This document shows positions 1-7,666 of a DNA stretch of 64,000 nucleotides, piece after piece. The position numbers and the translations under genes were made by a program. This DNA is from Rhodobacter maris (GTDB lineage Bacteria > Pseudomonadota > Alphaproteobacteria > Rhodobacterales > Rhodobacteraceae): positions 62,001 through 126,000 of the forward strand of contig NZ_OBMT01000003.1 in assembly GCF_900217815.1 (NCBI RefSeq), given 5' to 3'. Position 1 is the stretch's first letter; every line of letters begins with the position of its first letter. The notes beneath the pieces were generated by a model. The model searched no databases, was not told the origin of the DNA, and worked only from the letters and a program-made list of their open reading frames with translations.

Positions 1-231
1 GGCCCGTTCCGGCAGGTGGTGAAGGACTATTTCCAGATCTGCGAGAGCTATTTCGAGGCAGTGAAGAAACTGCCGCCCTCGCAGATCGAGGCGATCGACA
101 TGGCGCGCCGCGGCATCCACAACGAGGGCGCAAGGGTGCTGCAGGAGCGCCTTCACGGCAAGGCGGAGATCGACATCGACACCGCGCGCCGCCTGTTCAC
201 CCTCGTCTGCGCGCTGACCCCGGCAAGCTGA
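1..231 (+). CDS. UPF0262 family protein, 5' end outside the window
   Basis: The reading frame is open from the first base and ends at a TGA at 229-231, so only the C-terminal 76 residues are present. The segment [12 protein letters not shown] followed by [10 protein letters not shown] and [14 protein letters not shown] is typical of the UPF0262 family, a small alphaproteobacterial family of unknown function. The last base of the stop codon is the first base of the next ATG, so the phosphatase downstream is probably translationally coupled. No function can be assigned from sequence. Confidence 0.85.
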   Translation, partial: GPFRQVVKDYFQICESYFEAVKKLPPSQIEAIDMARRGIHNEGARVLQERLHGKAEIDIDTARRLFTLVCALTPAS

Positions 232-686
232 TGACCAGCCTTCCCCATTCGGTCCTGTTCTGTTGTGATCACAATGCCACGCGCTCGCCGATGGCCGAGG
301 GGATGATGAAGAAGTTCTATGGCCGCGAGGTCTATGTGCAATCGGTGGGCGTTAAAGCCGATCTCGATACCGACGGCTTCGCGATTTCCGTCTGCGCCGA
401 GATCGGGGTGAACCTCGAGCGCCATCAGGCCCGCAGCTTTCATGAATTGCGCGAAATGGGGGATGACCTGAGCGGGTTTGACCTGATCGTCGCGCTCAGC
501 CCTGCCTCCTATCATCAAGTGCTCGATCTGACGCGGTTTTACCACATCGAGGTCGAACACTGGATGATCATGGATCCGACCGGGCTCGGCGAGGGGCGCG
601 AGGAGCGGCTGCATTATTACCGTCAGGCGCGCGACCAGATCCGCGACCATATCATCGGCCGGTTCGGCCCGCCGCATCGGAACTGA
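231..686 (+). CDS. low molecular weight protein-tyrosine-phosphatase family protein
   Basis: This is a 151-residue cytoplasmic protein of the LMW phosphatase/arsenate reductase fold. The N-terminus after a short strand (VLFCCDHNATRSP) carries the CX5R phosphate-binding loop that holds the catalytic Cys and Arg. The family hydrolyses phosphotyrosine or reduces arsenate through the same loop, and the sequence does not decide between them. No ars genes are nearby, so a phosphatase role is more likely. It overlaps the UPF0262 stop by one base. Its 3' end overlaps the convergent HxlR gene by 35 bases. Confidence 0.85.
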   Translation: MTSLPHSVLFCCDHNATRSPMAEGMMKKFYGREVYVQSVGVKADLDTDGFAISVCAEIGVNLERHQARSFHELREMGDDLSGFDLIVALSPASYHQVLDLTRFYHIEVEHWMIMDPTGLGEGREERLHYYRQARDQIRDHIIGRFGPPHRN

Positions 687-1050
687 GCGCCATCAGCTCG
701 GGCAGGTGGCTCTCGATCCAGTCGCTGAGTGCAAAGACCCGCGCCGAGATTTCCTCCCCCGCCGGGGTCAGCCGGTAATCGACACGCGGCGGCACCTCGC
801 CGTGATCGGTGCGGATCAGGAGCCCGTCCGCCTCCAGCACCTGCAGCGTTTGCGCCAGCATCCGCTCGGAGATGCCCTGAATTCTCCGGCGCAACTCGGC
901 AAAGCGCAGGGTGCTGCCGCGCAGCGCGATCAGCACGAGCCCACCCCAGCGCGAGCTCACATGTTGCAGGATCTGCCGCGACGGGCAATCGCGCGCCAGC
1001 ACATCCCCCTGCATCTCTTCCTGCGCACTCTGCGCACCGATCCTGTGCAT
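652..1050 (-). CDS. HxlR-family transcriptional regulator (YtfH-like)
   Basis: This 132-residue protein is a single winged-helix domain of the HxlR type. It has an N-terminal Cys (DCPSRQILQHVSSRWGGL) in the position used for redox sensing in YodB/HypR relatives, a recognition helix region RFAELRRRIQGISERML and a wing at VDYRLTPAGEE. It is divergent from a qorB-like quinone reductase, the same arrangement as ytfH-ytfG in E. coli, so it probably represses that gene under non-stress conditions. The start at 1050 puts the Cys near the N-terminus. Redox control is an inference from family and context. Confidence 0.88.
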   Translation of the reverse strand: MHRIGAQSAQEEMQGDVLARDCPSRQILQHVSSRWGGLVLIALRGSTLRFAELRRRIQGISERMLAQTLQVLEADGLLIRTDHGEVPPRVDYRLTPAGEEISARVFALSDWIESHLPELMALSSDAAGRTGR

Positions 1051-1060
1051 GGCTGCGGTA

Positions 1061-1085
1061 TACTTACATTCCTGTTGGTACTTAC
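1061..1085. promoter_or_regulatory. candidate HxlR operator: TACTTAC direct repeat
   Basis: Two copies of TACTTAC lie at 1061-1067 and 1079-1085, 18 bases apart start to start, in the 88-base divergent gap between the HxlR gene and qorB. HxlR proteins bind as dimers to short AT-rich repeats in such gaps. The position supports an operator. Binding itself is inferred. Confidence 0.45.
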
Positions 1086-1138
1086 GAATTGTTAGCGCAC
1101 CACGTAGCTTCGGGCAAGACGCATCACAGGAGATTGCC

Positions 1139-1975
1139 ATGACCATCGCCGTTACCGCCGCCACCGGACATCTGGGCGCGCTCACCCTTGCCGCGCTGAA
1201 AGCCCGTGGGGCCGCCCCCGTCGCGCTTGCCCGCAGCCCCGCCAAAGTTTCGGGCGGGTTCGAGGCCCGCGCTTTCGACTACAACGCCCCCGATCCGGCG
1301 GCACTCACGGGCGTCGACGTTCTGATTCTGATTTCGTCGAATGATTTCAATGACCGCGCCGGTCAACACAAGCGCGCGATCGCGGCGGCAAAGGCCGCGG
1401 GCGTGGGCCGGATCGTTTACACTTCGGTGCTGAAGGGGCCCGCCTCGCCGATGACCCTGCTCGCTGCAGATCATATCGCGACCGAGGCCGCGCTGCACGA
1501 AGCGGGCGTGCCCTTCACGATCCAGCGCAACGGCTGGTACAGCGAGAACCTGACCGGCAGCCTTGGCGCAGCGCTTGAGCATGGCGCGGTGATCGGCGCG
1601 GCCGGAGAGGGCAGGCTCGCGACCGCCGCGCGCGCCGATTATGCCGAAGCGGCCGCCGTCGTGGCGCTCGACGGAGCACATGCGGGCAAGGTCTATGAGC
1701 TGGCGGGCGATCAGGCCTTCACCATGGCCGAATTCGCCGCCGAAGTTGCAAAACAGTCGGGCAAGCCGGTCGCCTTCGTCAACATGACGGAAGCCGATTA
1801 TGCCAAGGCGCTCGAAGGCTTCGGCCTGCCCGCAGCCTTTGCCGCCACGCTGGCGCAATCGGATGCCACCTCGGGCAGCGCGGCGGCGCTTTATGATGAC
1901 AGCGGTGCACTCTCGCGGTTGATCGGCCGCCCGACCACGCCGATTGCGGAAACGATCCGCGCCGCCCTCGGCTGA
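1139..1975 (+). CDS. qorB: NAD(P)H:quinone oxidoreductase, QorB/YtfG-like (NmrA family SDR)
   Basis: This 278-residue atypical short-chain dehydrogenase resembles E. coli QorB along its whole length. It has a Rossmann glycine motif TAATGHLG at the N-terminus, LILISSNDF after the third strand, YTSVL, the RNGWYSEN block and the C-terminal block KVYELAGDQAFT. QorB reduces quinones with NADPH and protects against redox cycling. The start at 1139 follows an AGGAG at 1128-1132. It is divergent from the HxlR regulator, as in the E. coli ytfG-ytfH pair. A strong hairpin follows the stop. Confidence 0.9.
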   Translation: MTIAVTAATGHLGALTLAALKARGAAPVALARSPAKVSGGFEARAFDYNAPDPAALTGVDVLILISSNDFNDRAGQHKRAIAAAKAAGVGRIVYTSVLKGPASPMTLLAADHIATEAALHEAGVPFTIQRNGWYSENLTGSLGAALEHGAVIGAAGEGRLATAARADYAEAAAVVALDGAHAGKVYELAGDQAFTMAEFAAEVAKQSGKPVAFVNMTEADYAKALEGFGLPAAFAATLAQSDATSGSAAALYDDSGALSRLIGRPTTPIAETIRAALG

Positions 1976-1981
1976 GCGCTT

Positions 1982-2014
1982 CCGGCAGGACGGTTTTCAC
2001 TCCCGTCCTGCCGG
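1982..2014 (+). terminator. hairpin terminator after qorB
   Basis: A perfect 12-bp inverted repeat (CCGGCAGGACGG at 1982-1993 and its complement at 2003-2014) encloses a 9-base loop, 7 bases after the qorB stop. A T-run is nearly absent, so termination efficiency is uncertain. Confidence 0.6.
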
Positions 2015-2074
2015 TTCCGAGGTTTGACGGCGCCCGGACGGCATGCCAATGTGGCGCAAAATCAGGAGGTTCCG

Positions 2075-2482
2075 ATGCCCCGCGCCACTGCCCTTGCCGC
2101 CATCTCGGCCTATTACGACGCCTTCAACCGGGGCGACACGCGCGCCATGGAAGCGCTGGTGACCGAAGATTTCGAGCACCATGTCAACGAGGGCAATATT
2201 CGCCGCGGCGTGGAAAAGTTCCGCGCGTTCAACGCCCACATGACCCGTTGCTACCGCGAGACCCTCACCGATATCGTGGTGATGGCGAATGATGCGGGCA
2301 CGCGCGCCGCGGCGGAATTCGTGGTGCATGGCAGCTATATCGAGACCGATGACGGCCTGCCGGAAGCGAGGGGGCAGGTCTACATCCTCCCGGCGGGCAC
2401 GTTTTTCACCCTGCGCGAGGGCCGCATTGCGCGCGTGACCACCTATTATAACCTCGCCGACTGGATCCGTCAGGTGCGCTGA
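2075..2482 (+). CDS. SnoaL-like/NTF2-fold polyketide cyclase-type protein
   Basis: This 135-residue protein has the pattern of the SnoaL-like NTF2 cone fold. An N-terminal helix YYDAFNRGDTRAMEALV is followed by the strand FEHHVNEG and the C-terminal strands GQVYILPAGTFFTLREGRIARVTTYYNLADWIRQV. Family members are isomerases, cyclases or ligand-binding proteins, so no reaction can be named. The start at 2075 follows a clear AGGAGGT at 2064-2070. The stop overlaps the next ATG by one base, so it is the first gene of a three-gene run with the acetyltransferase and the amidohydrolase. Confidence 0.75.
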   Translation: MPRATALAAISAYYDAFNRGDTRAMEALVTEDFEHHVNEGNIRRGVEKFRAFNAHMTRCYRETLTDIVVMANDAGTRAAAEFVVHGSYIETDDGLPEARGQVYILPAGTFFTLREGRIARVTTYYNLADWIRQVR

Positions 2483-3063
2483 TGGAAGTGCGCATGCTCA
2501 CCGGTGCCGCGCTCGACGCCGCGCTCGACGACGTGGCCCGGCTCCGCATCGCCGTGTTCCGCGACTGGCCCTATATTTATGATGGCTCGCTCGACTATGA
2601 GCGGCGCTATCTCGAAAGCTACCGCGCCTCGGAAACCGCGATTGTCGTCGGCGCCTTTGAGGGTGCGCAGCTTGTTGGCGCGGCCACCGGCACACCGCTC
2701 GAAGACCATGCCGAGGATTTCGCCACGCCTTTCGCGAATACGAACCTTGTGCTCGACGAAGTCTTCTACTGTGCCGAGTCGGTGCTTCTGCCCGCTTATC
2801 GCGGCCAGGGCCTCGGCCATACCTTCTTTGAGGCGCGCGAGGCCCATGCCCGGGCGCTCGGGCGACGCTTTTCCGCCTTCTGTGCCGTGATCCGTCCCGA
2901 AACCGATCCGCGCAAACCCGCGGGTTATCACGCGCTGGACGGGTTCTGGCGCAAGCGCGGCTATGCGCCGATGCCGGGGGTCGTTGCGCATTTTCGCTGG
3001 ACGGATCTGGGCAATGACGCTCAAACCGAGAAGGCACTGCAATTCTGGGGGAAATACTTGTGA
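2482..3063 (+). CDS. GNAT family N-acetyltransferase
   Basis: This 193-residue protein has a GNAT core. The strand SVLLPAYRGQGLGHTFFEAREAHA contains the acetyl-CoA pyrophosphate-binding motif R-G-Q-G-L-G. The C-terminal part GYHALDGFWRKRGYAPMPG fits motif B. The substrate is unknown. Start and stop overlap both neighbours (TGATG upstream, GTGA downstream), which points to coupled translation with the SnoaL-like and C-N hydrolase genes and perhaps a shared small-molecule pathway. Confidence 0.85.
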   Translation: MEVRMLTGAALDAALDDVARLRIAVFRDWPYIYDGSLDYERRYLESYRASETAIVVGAFEGAQLVGAATGTPLEDHAEDFATPFANTNLVLDEVFYCAESVLLPAYRGQGLGHTFFEAREAHARALGRRFSAFCAVIRPETDPRKPAGYHALDGFWRKRGYAPMPGVVAHFRWTDLGNDAQTEKALQFWGKYL

Positions 3064-3965
3064 AACAGGTCACTGTCGCGACAGCCGCCTATCCGCTCGA
3101 CTGGCATGAGGACTGGGCGAGCTATGAGGCGAAGGTCCGCGCCTGGGTGCAGGCGGGGGCGCTCAAACGGGCCGATCTGCTGGTATTTCCCGAATATGGC
3201 GCGATGGAAATCGCCTCGCTTGGCGGGCCGGAGGTGGCGGGCGACCTGGACCGCTCGGTGGCCGAGGTGGCGCGGCATGTGGGCGCGATGGAGCGGCTCT
3301 TCGAGGGGCTGGCGATCGAGTTCGGCCTTTACATCCTCGCGCCGTCGGGCCCGGTGATCGAGGGCATGGCGCGGCGCAACCGCGCAACGCTCTTTGGCCC
3401 CGCAGGCCGGATCGGCCATCAGGACAAGGCGATCATGACCCGGTTCGAGCGCGATGACTGGCGCATTGATGGCGGCAGCGACGGGCTGCGCCTTTTCGAC
3501 ACGGGCTTTGGCCGGCTCGCAATCCTGATCTGTTATGACAGTGAATTTCCGCTTCTGGCCCGCGCCGTTTGCGAGGCGGGGGCGGTTTTGCTGCTGGTCC
3601 CGAGCTGCACCGACACCCGCGCAGGCTACCATCGGGTGCGCGTGGGCGCACAGGCGCGTGCGCTGGAAAACCAGTGTGTCACGGTGCAGGCGGTTGTGGT
3701 CGGCGCCGCCGCCTGGTGCCCCGCAGTGGCGGAAAACCACGGCGCCGCCGCACTTTACGCGCCCCCGGATGTGAACTGGTGCGAGACAGGGGTGATTGCC
3801 GAAGGCGCTTATGACGCCCCCGGCTGGGTGGTGGCCAAGGTCGACCTCGAAAAGGTCGAAATCGCGCGCACCGATGGCGAAGTGCTGACCTTCCGGCACT
3901 GGGGCGAGCAGGCCATGCAAACGGCTCATGTCGGGCTTGAGCCGGAATCCCCCCGCAAGGCTTGA
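3060..3965 (+). CDS. carbon-nitrogen hydrolase (nitrilase superfamily amidase)
   Basis: This 301-residue cytoplasmic enzyme contains the nitrilase-superfamily triad. Glu is in the FPEYGAME block, Lys in [12 protein letters not shown], and the nucleophilic Cys in LICYDSEFP. The family hydrolyses amides or carbamoyl groups, and the substrate cannot be read from sequence. The GTG start overlaps the previous stop (GTGA). Close coupling to a GNAT gene suggests an acylation/deacylation pair, which is an inference. The gene ends just where a candidate infA promoter begins. Confidence 0.87.
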   Translation: MKQVTVATAAYPLDWHEDWASYEAKVRAWVQAGALKRADLLVFPEYGAMEIASLGGPEVAGDLDRSVAEVARHVGAMERLFEGLAIEFGLYILAPSGPVIEGMARRNRATLFGPAGRIGHQDKAIMTRFERDDWRIDGGSDGLRLFDTGFGRLAILICYDSEFPLLARAVCEAGAVLLLVPSCTDTRAGYHRVRVGAQARALENQCVTVQAVVVGAAAWCPAVAENHGAAALYAPPDVNWCETGVIAEGAYDAPGWVVAKVDLEKVEIARTDGEVLTFRHWGEQAMQTAHVGLEPESPRKA

Positions 3966-4006
3966 CATAGCGCTTGAATTTTGCGCGATCCGGGCGCATG
4001 TATCGC
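3961..4006 (+). promoter_or_regulatory. candidate infA promoter region
   Basis: CTTGACA at 3961-3967 and CTTGAA at 3973-3978 are followed by a TGTATC-like element near 3999-4004, upstream of infA at 4048. The spacing is not ideal for either -35 box. The call rests on position and AT content in an otherwise GC-rich gap. Confidence 0.35.
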
Positions 4007-4047
4007 GCGCCCGCGGAATTGGCGCGGGTATCCCTATCGGAGTGACC

Positions 4048-4266
4048 ATGGCCAAGGAAGAAATGCTCGAATTCCCCGGCGTCGTGAAGGAACTCCTGCC
4101 GAACGCGACGTTCAAGGTCGAGCTGGAAAACGGCCATGAGATCATCGCGCATATGGCAGGCAAGATGCGTAAAAACCGCATCCGTGTTCTGGCAGGCGAC
4201 CGGGTTCAGGTGGAAATGAACACCTACGACCTCACCAAGGGTCGCATCAACTATCGCTTCAAGTGA
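4048..4266 (+). CDS. infA: translation initiation factor IF-1
   Basis: This 72-residue S1/OB-fold protein is the normal IF-1 length and begins [18 protein letters not shown]. It contains the conserved [20 protein letters not shown] and [23 protein letters not shown] blocks. It binds the ribosomal A site of the 30S subunit during initiation. The ATG at 4048 follows a GGAGTG at 4039-4044. The GTG of maf overlaps its last codons (GTGA at 4263-4266), opening an infA-maf-rng-yacG run in which every junction overlaps by four bases. Confidence 0.97.
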   Translation: MAKEEMLEFPGVVKELLPNATFKVELENGHEIIAHMAGKMRKNRIRVLAGDRVQVEMNTYDLTKGRINYRFK

Positions 4267-4838
4267 GGCTGATCCTCGGATCGGCCAGCCCCCGTCGGCG
4301 CGAGCTTCTGGCCCAGCTGGGGCTGGAACCCGCCGAGGTCCGCGCCCCCGACATTGATGAAACGCCCCAACGCGGTGAGCCCGCGCGCGATTATGTAGCG
4401 CGTATGGCGCGCGAAAAGGCGGCTGCGCTGCCCTGCGCCGCCGATGAGGTGGTGCTGAGCGCCGACACGACCGTGACCTGCGGGCGACGCATTCTCGGCA
4501 AACCCGCCGATGAGAAGGAGGCGGCCGAGTTCCTCTGGCTCCTTTCCGGGCGGCGCCATCATGTGCTGACCGCCGTGGCCGTACGCACCACGGACGGGCT
4601 GCGCGAGCGGCTTGTGGATACCATCGTGCGCTTTCGTCCGCTCTCCAATACCGATGTGAATGGCTATCTCGCCTCGGGCGAATGGCGGGGCAAGGCGGGC
4701 GGCTACGCGATTCAGGGCCGGGCGGGAGCCTTCATCCCGTGGATTCAGGGCTCGTTTACCGGCGTTGTGGGCCTGCCGCTTGCCGAAACCGCCACGCTCC
4801 TGCAGGCTGCGGGGATCACCGCGGGAGAGACTGTATGA
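4263..4838 (+). CDS. maf: Maf-like nucleoside triphosphate pyrophosphatase
   Basis: This 191-residue protein belongs to the Maf/YhdE family, which hydrolyses non-canonical or pyrimidine NTPs to NMPs and may prevent misincorporation. The N-terminal [19 protein letters not shown] is the signature, followed by [28 protein letters not shown] and [13 protein letters not shown]. The start is GTG at 4263 inside the infA stop, and its own end overlaps rng by four bases. The TTVTC and GGYAIQG motifs are near the YhdE (dTTP/UTP) subgroup. The exact substrate is inferred. Confidence 0.93.
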   Translation: MRLILGSASPRRRELLAQLGLEPAEVRAPDIDETPQRGEPARDYVARMAREKAAALPCAADEVVLSADTTVTCGRRILGKPADEKEAAEFLWLLSGRRHHVLTAVAVRTTDGLRERLVDTIVRFRPLSNTDVNGYLASGEWRGKAGGYAIQGRAGAFIPWIQGSFTGVVGLPLAETATLLQAAGITAGETV

Positions 4839-5875
4839 AGGGGCGGATCGTTGTTCTAGGCGAGGTGAAGGGGCTTGAGGCTGCCGCGCTGATGGTGGAT
4901 GGCCGGCTTGAGGATCTGATCGTCGATGCCTCCGCCGCCGTCGCGCTGGCGCCGGGCGCGATTTGCCGCGCGAAGGTCGAACGGCAGATGAAGGGGCAGG
5001 GCGGCGTGTTTGTCACGCTGCCGGGCGGTGAAAAGGGCTTTTTGCGCGAGGCAAAGGGGCTTTCGCCGGGGCAATCTGTGCTCTGTCAGGTGTCGGGCGG
5101 GACCGAACCGGGCAAGGCGCTCCCGGTCACGCTGCGGCTTTTGTTCAAGGGCCGGTATGGCATCGTCACGCCGGGCGCGCCGGGGCTCAATGTCTCGCGC
5201 CGCATCCGCGACGAAGATCTGCGCGAGGGCCTTCAGGCCCTTGCGGGCGTGGTGATGGAAGGCTCCGAGATGGGGCTCATTCTGCGCTCGGCCTGCGAGG
5301 GCGCCGAGGATGGCGAGATCGTCGAAGATCTTGCCGGTCTGCGTGATCTGGCCGAGGCCGTGCTTGCCGATACCGAGGGCACGCCGGAGCTGTTGGTCGA
5401 CGCTCCCGGCCCCCATGAAGAAGCCTGGCGCGACTGGGCCGAGCCCGCGCCCGATGAGGTAGTCGAGGGCTTTGGGCCGCGTGGCGTGCTCGAAGCGATC
5501 GACGAGGTGCTGAGCCCGCGCGTGGCGCTTTCCGGCGGCGGTCACATGATGATCGAGCCGACGCGGGCGCTGATTGCGGTCGATGTGAACACCGGCGCCG
5601 ACACCTCGCCCGCGGCCAGCCTCAAGGCCAATATCGCCGCGGCCCGCGATCTGCCGCGCCAGCTTCGACTGCGCGGGCTGGGCGGTCAGGTTGTCGTTGA
5701 TTTCGCGCCGATGCCGAAAAAAGATCGTGTCGCGCTCGAACAACAGCTGCGCACCGCTTTCAAGGGCGAGGCGGCGGAAACGAGCCTTGCCGGCTGGACG
5801 CCCTTGGGCATGTATGAGCTGGTGCGCAAGCGCGACCGGGTGGCGCTTGCCACGCTGATCGGGGGGGCGGTATGA
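4835..5875 (+). CDS. rng: ribonuclease E/G family protein, short form without the Zn-link
   Basis: This 346-residue protein is much shorter than E. coli RNase G (489). An N-terminal S1-like half (about residues 35-110) is followed by the RNase H-like and DNase I-like catalytic core. It retains [12 protein letters not shown] and [14 protein letters not shown], which hold the two catalytic Asp residues. The CPxC zinc-link and the small C-terminal domain of RNase E/G are absent, and the protein ends shortly after [10 protein letters not shown]. It probably acts in rRNA or mRNA processing. The four-base overlap with yacG places a separate zinc-binding protein directly after it. Confidence 0.88.
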   Translation: MKGRIVVLGEVKGLEAAALMVDGRLEDLIVDASAAVALAPGAICRAKVERQMKGQGGVFVTLPGGEKGFLREAKGLSPGQSVLCQVSGGTEPGKALPVTLRLLFKGRYGIVTPGAPGLNVSRRIRDEDLREGLQALAGVVMEGSEMGLILRSACEGAEDGEIVEDLAGLRDLAEAVLADTEGTPELLVDAPGPHEEAWRDWAEPAPDEVVEGFGPRGVLEAIDEVLSPRVALSGGGHMMIEPTRALIAVDVNTGADTSPAASLKANIAAARDLPRQLRLRGLGGQVVVDFAPMPKKDRVALEQQLRTAFKGEAAETSLAGWTPLGMYELVRKRDRVALATLIGGAV

Positions 5876-6045
5876 GCTGCCCGATCTGCGGCAAGGAATC
5901 GGATCCGAAATACCGCCCGTTCTGCTGCAAACGCTGCGCCGATATCGACCTCGCGCGCTGGCTCAATGGCTCCTATGTGATCCCGGGCGAGGCGCTCGAG
6001 GAAGAAGACCGCGCCGCCGAGCGCCCGGAGCCGCCGATTCACTGA
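5872..6045 (+). CDS. yacG: YacG-type zinc-ribbon protein (DNA gyrase inhibitor family)
   Basis: This 57-residue protein has the YacG zinc site CPICG near the N-terminus and CCKRCADIDLARWL after it, giving four Cys ligands. E. coli YacG binds GyrB and inhibits gyrase. The acidic tail EEEDRAAERPEPP is typical. The ATG at 5872 overlaps the rng stop (ATGA), so the two proteins are made together. Confidence 0.9.
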   Translation: MSCPICGKESDPKYRPFCCKRCADIDLARWLNGSYVIPGEALEEEDRAAERPEPPIH

Positions 6046-6115
6046 GCCCCGTTTCGCCACGTCACGCGCGCCTTTGACCCGCGCCTGTGCTTGGATGGGG
6101 CAAAGGGAGGATCGG

Positions 6116-6901
6116 ATGAGCCGGGTTAGCGTGACAAGGGCGGGGGGCGTGGCGCAGGTGCGCCTCAATCGCCCCGAAAAGATGAATGCCGTCGATTTCG
6201 AGATGATCGACGCGGTGATTGCCGTGGCCGAGGACTTGGCCGCCGATGCGAGCCTGCGCGCGGTGGTGCTGTCCGGCGAAGGGCGGGCCTTTTGCGCCGG
6301 GCTTGATGTGGCGAATTTTTCGTCGCTGGCGCTCGGCGATCCCGAGGGGTTGATCATGCCGCGCAGCCATGGCGCCGCGAACCGGTTCCAGCAGTTTTCG
6401 CTCGCATGGCGCGCGCTGCCGGTGCCGGTGATCGCCGCGCTTCATGGCGTGGCCTTCGGCGCGGGGCTGCAACTCGCGGCGGGGGCAGATATGCGCATTG
6501 CCGCGCCGGGCACGAAGCTGGCCGTGATGGAGATGAAATGGGGCCTCGTGCCCGATATGGGCGGGATGGTGACGCTGCCCGAGCTGGTGCGGGCCGATGT
6601 GTTGCGTCGCATCACCTGGACTGCCGAAGAGGTGGCGGCAGAAGAGGCGCTGCGGATCGGGCTTGTGACCGAGATCGCCGCCGACCCGCTGGCGCGCGCG
6701 GTGGAGCTTGCGGGCGTGATCTCGGGCAAGTCCCCTTCTGCGGTGCGCGCGGCCAAACGGCTGATCGAGGTCGCCTATACCGCGCCCGCAGATGAGGTGC
6801 TGGAGCGCGAGAGCCGCGAGCAGACCGATCTGATCGGCAAGCCCGACCAGATGGAGGTGATTGCCGCCAATATGCAGGGCCGCGCGCCGAAGTTTGGGTG
6901 A
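6116..6901 (+). CDS. enoyl-CoA hydratase/isomerase (crotonase) family protein
   Basis: This 261-residue protein has the crotonase fold. The N-terminal VRLNRPEKMNAVD, the first oxyanion-hole block GEGRAFCAGLDVANF and the second AALHGVAFGAGLQLAAGADMRIA are all present. The usual hydratase Glu region reads MEMKWGLVPDMGGM, matching members that carry one or no catalytic Glu, so isomerase or other CoA-ester chemistry is possible. The start at 6116 follows GGGAGG at 6106-6111. It is convergent with the epimerase operon and about 70 bases after yacG. Confidence 0.88.
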   Translation: MSRVSVTRAGGVAQVRLNRPEKMNAVDFEMIDAVIAVAEDLAADASLRAVVLSGEGRAFCAGLDVANFSSLALGDPEGLIMPRSHGAANRFQQFSLAWRALPVPVIAALHGVAFGAGLQLAAGADMRIAAPGTKLAVMEMKWGLVPDMGGMVTLPELVRADVLRRITWTAEEVAAEEALRIGLVTEIAADPLARAVELAGVISGKSPSAVRAAKRLIEVAYTAPADEVLERESREQTDLIGKPDQMEVIAANMQGRAPKFG

Positions 6902-6931
6902 GGGGCGCAGGCCGGGCCGCGCCCTCCCGCT

Positions 6932-7663
6932 TCAGATCGAGAGCTTCTTGAAGATCGGCTCCGGGATCGCGCGGATCACGGCCATGAGGAAATACCAGAT
7001 CTTCGCGGTGTAGACGACGTTTGCACCGCGCGCGATGCCGCCCATGATGTCTTCCGCCACGGTCTCGGGGCTCGCCATGAAAGGCAGCTTCTTGCCCGCC
7101 GTCATGCGCGTGTCCACCGGACCGGGCTTCACCGTCATCACATGCACGCCCTTGCGACCGAGCCGGTTGCGCAGCCCCGACAGATAGGTGGCAAAGCCTG
7201 CCTTCGCGGCGCCGTAGACGTAATTGCCAACGCGCCCGCGGTCCCCCGCAACCGAGCCCACGCCGATGATCGTGCCTTCCCCCCGCGCCTCGAGCACCGG
7301 GGCAAGAAGGGTGAGGAACTTGGCCGGGCCGGTGAAATTGTCGGTCACTACCGCGTCGATCAAGGCCGGATCGGCGTCGATCGCAGATTGCTCGGGCATC
7401 GCGCCGACAAAACAGGCGAGGTTCAGCACGCCCTCGACCGCGGCGAGTTTTTGCACAAGCGCCGGGAAGGCGGCATCGTCGCGGATGTCGAATGGTATCA
7501 CCTCGACCTTCGGCGCCCCGCGCAAATGACAGTCTTTCGCGAGCGCGTCGAGCTCTTCCATGTCGCGCCCGGCAAGAATCAACGCGGCGCCGTCGATTGC
7601 GAGGCGCCGCAGAAAGGGGCGGGCCATGCCAGAAGTGGCCCCGAGAACGATCCAGTATTGCAT
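6932..7663 (-). CDS. SDR family oxidoreductase, DprE2-like
   Basis: This 243-residue short-chain dehydrogenase has the cofactor motif VLGATSGMA at the N-terminus, the NFTG block near residue 110, GVGSVAGDRGR, and the catalytic Tyr and Lys in YVYGAAKAGFATYLSG. The C-terminus ends with a hydrophobic helix IWYFLMAVIRAIPEPIFKKL that suggests membrane association. Next to a DprE1-like flavoprotein it matches the DprE2 half of decaprenylphosphoryl-ribose 2'-epimerase, which reduces the 2'-keto intermediate. It is the last gene of a three-gene minus-strand operon. The substrate lipid is unknown. Confidence 0.82.
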   Translation of the reverse strand: MQYWIVLGATSGMARPFLRRLAIDGAALILAGRDMEELDALAKDCHLRGAPKVEVIPFDIRDDAAFPALVQKLAAVEGVLNLACFVGAMPEQSAIDADPALIDAVVTDNFTGPAKFLTLLAPVLEARGEGTIIGVGSVAGDRGRVGNYVYGAAKAGFATYLSGLRNRLGRKGVHVMTVKPGPVDTRMTAGKKLPFMASPETVAEDIMGGIARGANVVYTAKIWYFLMAVIRAIPEPIFKKLSI

Positions 7664-7666
7664 GCC

